Positions 62,015 to 64,000 of a stretch of DNA of 64,000 nt are shown here, piece by piece. This stretch comes from Cryptomeria japonica. Lineage: Eukaryota > Streptophyta > Pinopsida > Cupressales > Cupressaceae. Below the pieces are notes generated by a model that was given only the letters and a program-made list of their open reading frames with translations, had not been told where the DNA came from and did no database searches. Position numbers and translations under genes: made by a program. The stretch lies in NCBI RefSeq assembly GCF_030272615.1, contig NC_081410.1, forward strand, positions 575,386,263 through 575,450,262, read 5' to 3'. Numbering within the stretch: the stretch's first letter is position 1; every line of letters begins with the position of its first letter.

Positions 62015-64000
62015 AAATAACATTTCTTATAATTTATAATGAGTACCAAGCTCTATGTTATCTTTTTCTCCTTGTTCAACTAGTGCCTTAGGACTTGTCT
62101 TTGTATATGACATATTAGGTGTTGATTGACTTGCAAATTAATAAGCATTAATACAATTTAGTACAAGACCTTAGAATAAGTGAAAACAAATCTAAATTTG
62201 ATAGGCATTATCATAGATGTGATTAATCTATGTGATTATGTTTAGGGAAAGAATTATACCTACCATTTAATCGAGATTGAAACAATAATATGAATTATGA
62301 TGAATTCAATTTCCCATGTCCAACAAGATTACGAGCTAATTAATATTCTAACATTGTTAACTTATGTGAAAAAAAAAATAAAGTTAAGTGATAAAATAAC
62401 ATGTTTTAAGAAAAGGTTCAAAATAAATTTATAAAATAAATGAAAAAATATAAAATATAATTTTTTTCTTTTCTACAATGTGATAATATGATAGTTCGTG
62501 AAACATTTTCTAGATAAGTTCAAACCAAACCCTTTATTTCTTTAATAAGTTGTGCTTAAAAATGACATGATGTGGTATGAACTCATATATTTTGAAAGAA
62601 AAAGATCATGTGTTTTGAGACGAGTTAGTGGGGGTTTCATTAAATTTTCAATAAGTAATGTAATGAAGTAAGAACAATGTTGAGAAAGTAGATCTAAGCC
62701 TCTCACTACCATTGTTGCTACTACTTCATTTTGGAGGATTATTTGTTTAGCATAAACAACAATACTTATGTTGTAACAAAAAATTATTGGATATAACTAC
62801 AAGGTAGAAATATAGAATATTTATAAGTACAATTGACGATGATAACGAGAATAACAAGAGTCACATTGCATCAAATTCGTGCCAATATTGTGATTGTTTG
62901 TGTTAGTCTAAAGATTTAATTAGTGCTACTAAAGAATTGGTGTAAGGCTCAAAGAAGGATTTGTTTACTAATTTGTTAGAAATCACTACTTTTTTCAAAT
63001 AGTCCGATGACTAAGAAATATATATAATTTTTAAGTTTTTAAATTTTGAGAATCAAAATCCCAAAAGATGATACACCAATAAAAGTATACAAATATGAAA
63101 AAAAATTAGAGTATAAATATAACCAAAATAATTTAGTATATTAAAAAACATAATCGAAAAATTCATATGTAGATAGTGAATGAATTGAAATTAACAAAAT
63201 AATTGCAAATTGTTAAATTGTAGGTAGACATAAATTTTAAATTAAATTATTTTGCCACCATGTCATATCTATAGCACAATTCAAGTGTTGTCATTCAAAC
63301 AATTAATAGGGTTAACAATCCAAGCACAAATTTTGAGTCATTACAACTTTTTTATAGAAGTTGAATGACAAATTAATTTTGAAATGACCATTTCTAAAAG
63401 CAACCAATAAAAAATATTAAATAAAGTTTAGATATGTCATATACAATAGTGATATGTCATTCAAGTCATAAATATGATTGAGATTTGATTGATGAATTAA
63501 ATTCTTTAAGACATTACTTTTTTAGAAAAGAAAAAAATGATTTTTACTGTTTCTAATATAAATCAATAGAAAGACAAATAAATGACATTTTTACAATCAA
63601 TTGAAATAAAAAATTAAATATAACTATAAGAATTTTGTTCAAATTTTTTGATTCTATGTTATGATTGATTAAATTATTGAAAGAAATTGAATGCAATGAA
63701 TGCATGAGTATTCCTCCCTTGGCATGAACTAACAATAGATTAGAACAAATTAATCTTCAACAAGAAATCATACACAATAAAGAAATGTGATCAAACAATG
63801 ATTTACATGATTACATTTCTTTCTTACCATCTTTTTGAAATAATATAAATTTATTATTGACAATCAAAATACAATCATTTATACAAAAAAATAGCCATAA
63901 AATACTTATAATTGATATTACTATTTACTTATTATAAATAATATAATACTTAAACTTTAAATAACATTGACATTTAGATAACAATTTAGAAATTCTAGCT
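62015..64000. repeat. Duplicated kinase downstream flank, copy E (continuation of D)
   Basis: It resumes at AATAACATTTCTTATAATTT, exactly where D stopped at 53055, and matches B from about 36702 to 42230 without B's two insertions. It contains the empty target sites for both. The window ends at the position equal to about 42230 in B, some 380 bp before the stop codon of kinase copy 2. No gene is seen in it. Confidence 0.9.

Overview
The window looks like nuclear DNA of a seed plant with a large, repeat-packed, AT-rich genome. A gymnosperm, and more narrowly a conifer, is my best guess; that is inference from the density of old nested retroelements, not from a marker gene. I found no rRNA, tRNA or CRISPR and no prokaryotic-type operon. 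The only host gene family I recognise is a G-type (bulb-lectin/S-locus) receptor-like serine/threonine kinase, present as two minus-strand copies, both broken. Almost everything else is transposable-element DNA.

Layout: 1-1342 DNA transposon with 106-bp terminal inverted repeats. 2497-10154 kinase copy 1 with its downstream flank (flank copy A); the flank carries a solo LTR and the kinase exon is split by a 1.8-kb LTR-type insertion with a 5-bp target duplication. 10155-11040 upstream region with a duplicated module. 11041-17571 decayed retroelement pieces, two solo LTRs and a fragment of the same flank repeat (copy C). 17572-22320 LTR-like noncoding DNA, then a decayed CACTA transposase gene. 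22321-28276 little recognisable. 28277-33710 a minus-strand retroelement (gag, Cys-His knuckle, protease, tRNA-Met primer site) with a 2.25-kb LTR-like insertion. 34475-34598 microsatellite. 35713-44245 flank copy B plus kinase copy 2; B carries two LINE-like insertions with 14- and 17-bp target duplications. 44246-49380 LTR, tandem repeats and a Gypsy gag fragment. 49384-64000 a pyrimidine tract, then flank copy D/E, split by a LINE-type insertion (50513-52743) and by a 9-kb Copia element (53056-62014) that itself contains other elements, including a 2.77-kb non-autonomous LTR element with intact structure.

The strongest structural result is that the downstream flank of the two kinase copies is one duplicated block (A, B and D/E, with partial C). 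Block D/E runs off the right edge exactly where, by alignment with B, a third minus-strand kinase copy should end a few hundred bases further on. The window therefore reads as part of a tandem array of lectin receptor kinases whose members and spacers have been repeatedly hit by LTR and LINE elements.

The most unusual item is the LINE-type insertion at 50513-52743: an RNase H C-terminus of the plant L1 type is followed on the same strand by a separate broken reading frame of about 510 codons with a charged, coiled-coil-like C-terminal half that I could not assign to a standard LINE protein. All boundaries and identities were read by eye.
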